A DNA stretch of 15,377 nucleotides, taken from NCBI GenBank assembly GCA_934101745.1, contig CAKOSD010000008.1, forward strand, positions 1 to 15,377. The letters are read 5' to 3'. Shown piece after piece: positions 14,490-15,377 of this stretch (position 1 is its first letter; each line of letters starts with the position of its first letter). The notes below the pieces were generated by a model. The model worked only from the letters and a program-made list of their open reading frames with translations. It had not been told where the DNA came from and searched no databases. Source of the DNA: an uncultured Bacilli bacterium (GTDB taxonomy: Bacteria; Bacillota_I; Bacilli_A; RF39; UBA660). Made by a program: the position numbers and the translations under genes.

Positions 14490-15377
14490 ATGAGTAAAAT
14501 TATAGGTATAGATTTAGGTACAACTAACTCTTGTGTTGCTGTACTAGAGGGTGGAGTTCCTCACGTAATTACTAATCCAGAAGGTAATAGAACAACTCCA
14601 AGTGTTTTCGCTATTAAAGGTGATGAAGAATTAGTAGGTGAGACTGCTAAACGTCAAGCTGTTACTAATGTTAAAAATACTGTTTCAAGTATCAAGAGAA
14701 AAATGGGTACTGATGAAAAAGTTGAAATTAATGGTCGTAAGTATTCACCAGAAGAAATTTCTGCTAAAATCTTAATGAAACTTAAGAGTGATGCTGAATC
14801 TTACTTAGGTGAAAAAGTTACAAAGGCTGTTATTACAGTACCTGCTTACTTTAACGATGCCCAAAGACAAGCTACTAAGAATGCCGGTAAGATTGCTGGT
14901 TTAGATGTTGAAAGAATTATTAATGAACCAACTGCTGCCGCTCTTGCTTATGGTATTGATAAACAAGAAAAGACGCATACCGTTCTTGTATACGACCTAG
15001 GTGGTGGTACATTCGATGTATCAATCCTAGATTTAGGTGATGGTGTTTTCGAAGTTAAATCTACTGCTGGTAATAACCATTTAGGTGGCGATGATTTCGA
15101 CCAAAGAATTATGGATTACTTAGTATCTGAATTTAAAAAGGAAAATGGTATTGACTTATCTAAAGATAAAATGGCTATGCAACGTATTAAAGATGCTGCT
15201 GAAAAAGCTAAAAAAGATTTGTCAGGTATGATGAGTGCAGAGATTTCTATTCCATTTATTGCCCAAAGTGAAGAAGGTCCATTACATTTAAATGTAACAT
15301 TAAATCGTGCTAAATTTGAAGATTTAAATAAAGATTTATTTGATTCAACATTAGATGCTGTTAAAAAGGCTCTTAAA
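14490..15377 (+). CDS. dnaK: Chaperone DnaK (Hsp70), N-terminal part, cut by the window end
   Basis: The frame runs from ATG 14490 to the last base, 296 codons, and has no stop because the window ends. AGGAGA (14476-14481) is 8 nt upstream. [18 protein letters not shown] is the phosphate-1 loop of the Hsp70 ATPase. [32 protein letters not shown] and [14 protein letters not shown] are the other Hsp70 signatures. The [19 protein letters not shown] segment is of the short Gram-positive form, without the extra stretch found in proteobacterial DnaK. The fragment covers most of the nucleotide-binding domain; the rest of that domain and the substrate-binding domain lie beyond the window. It is cytosolic, ATP-driven, works with GrpE and DnaJ, and is under HrcA control from the upstream operators. 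Confidence 0.99.
   Translation, partial: MSKIIGIDLGTTNSCVAVLEGGVPHVITNPEGNRTTPSVFAIKGDEELVGETAKRQAVTNVKNTVSSIKRKMGTDEKVEINGRKYSPEEISAKILMKLKSDAESYLGEKVTKAVITVPAYFNDAQRQATKNAGKIAGLDVERIINEPTAAALAYGIDKQEKTHTVLVYDLGGGTFDVSILDLGDGVFEVKSTAGNNHLGGDDFDQRIMDYLVSEFKKENGIDLSKDKMAMQRIKDAAEKAKKDLSGMMSAEISIPFIAQSEEGPLHLNVTLNRAKFEDLNKDLFDSTLDAVKKALK

Noticed and set aside
1..15377. Mycoplasma-type genetic code (TGA as tryptophan)
   Set aside because: TGA terminates rpoB and hrcA at family-appropriate positions, tryptophans use TGG, and no conserved gene has an internal TGA.

Overview
The window comes from a very AT-rich, low-GC Gram-positive-type bacterium of the Bacillota/Mycoplasmatota side (Bacilli-like). 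Three things point there: the ybxB(rsmC)-rpoB-rpoC order, a class I hrcA-grpE-dnaK operon under CIRCE control, and a DnaK nucleotide-binding domain of Gram-positive type. The genetic code is standard. Tryptophan is TGG, TGA ends rpoB and hrcA, and CGG is used for arginine, so this is not a code-4 mollicute. An uncultured gut Bacilli/RF39-like lineage would fit, but that placement is inference.

Region 1 (1-3650) starts with the tail of a BaiN/HI0933-type flavoprotein. It overlaps the complete gene of a second flavoprotein of the COG2509 type. Next is an unrecognised 594-residue protein with a zincin-like HEARH motif, the least explained gene here.

Region 2 (3650-4690) holds a convergent GNAT acetyltransferase gene with its own strong promoter and a palindrome in that promoter. 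It also holds an elongator-type tRNA-Met(CAT) on the minus strand with a consensus promoter and an intrinsic terminator. Between the two convergent protein genes lies a 15-bp perfect inverted repeat.

Region 3 (4690-12760) is ybxB-like 16S rRNA methyltransferase, rpoB and rpoC. A near-consensus promoter for rpoBC overlaps the end of the methyltransferase gene. rpoB and rpoC overlap by 4 nt (ATGA), and an intrinsic terminator straddles the rpoC stop codon. Both large RNA polymerase subunits end in long acidic tails. The RpoB rifampicin pocket carries residues that confer resistance in other bacteria. The ribosomal protein genes rplJ/rplL that usually precede this block are absent.

Region 4 (12780-15377) is the heat-shock operon. 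A perfect-consensus promoter sits in a CIRCE-like palindrome, and a second CIRCE-like palindrome lies just downstream of the expected transcription start. Then come hrcA, grpE (overlapping hrcA by 8 nt) and dnaK, which runs off the right end.

Most of the window is core housekeeping DNA. No insertion sequence, prophage, CRISPR array or defence island is visible. No stretch over 300 bases lacks a recognisable gene or RNA: the longest space between protein genes (4288-4687) contains the tRNA and its signals.
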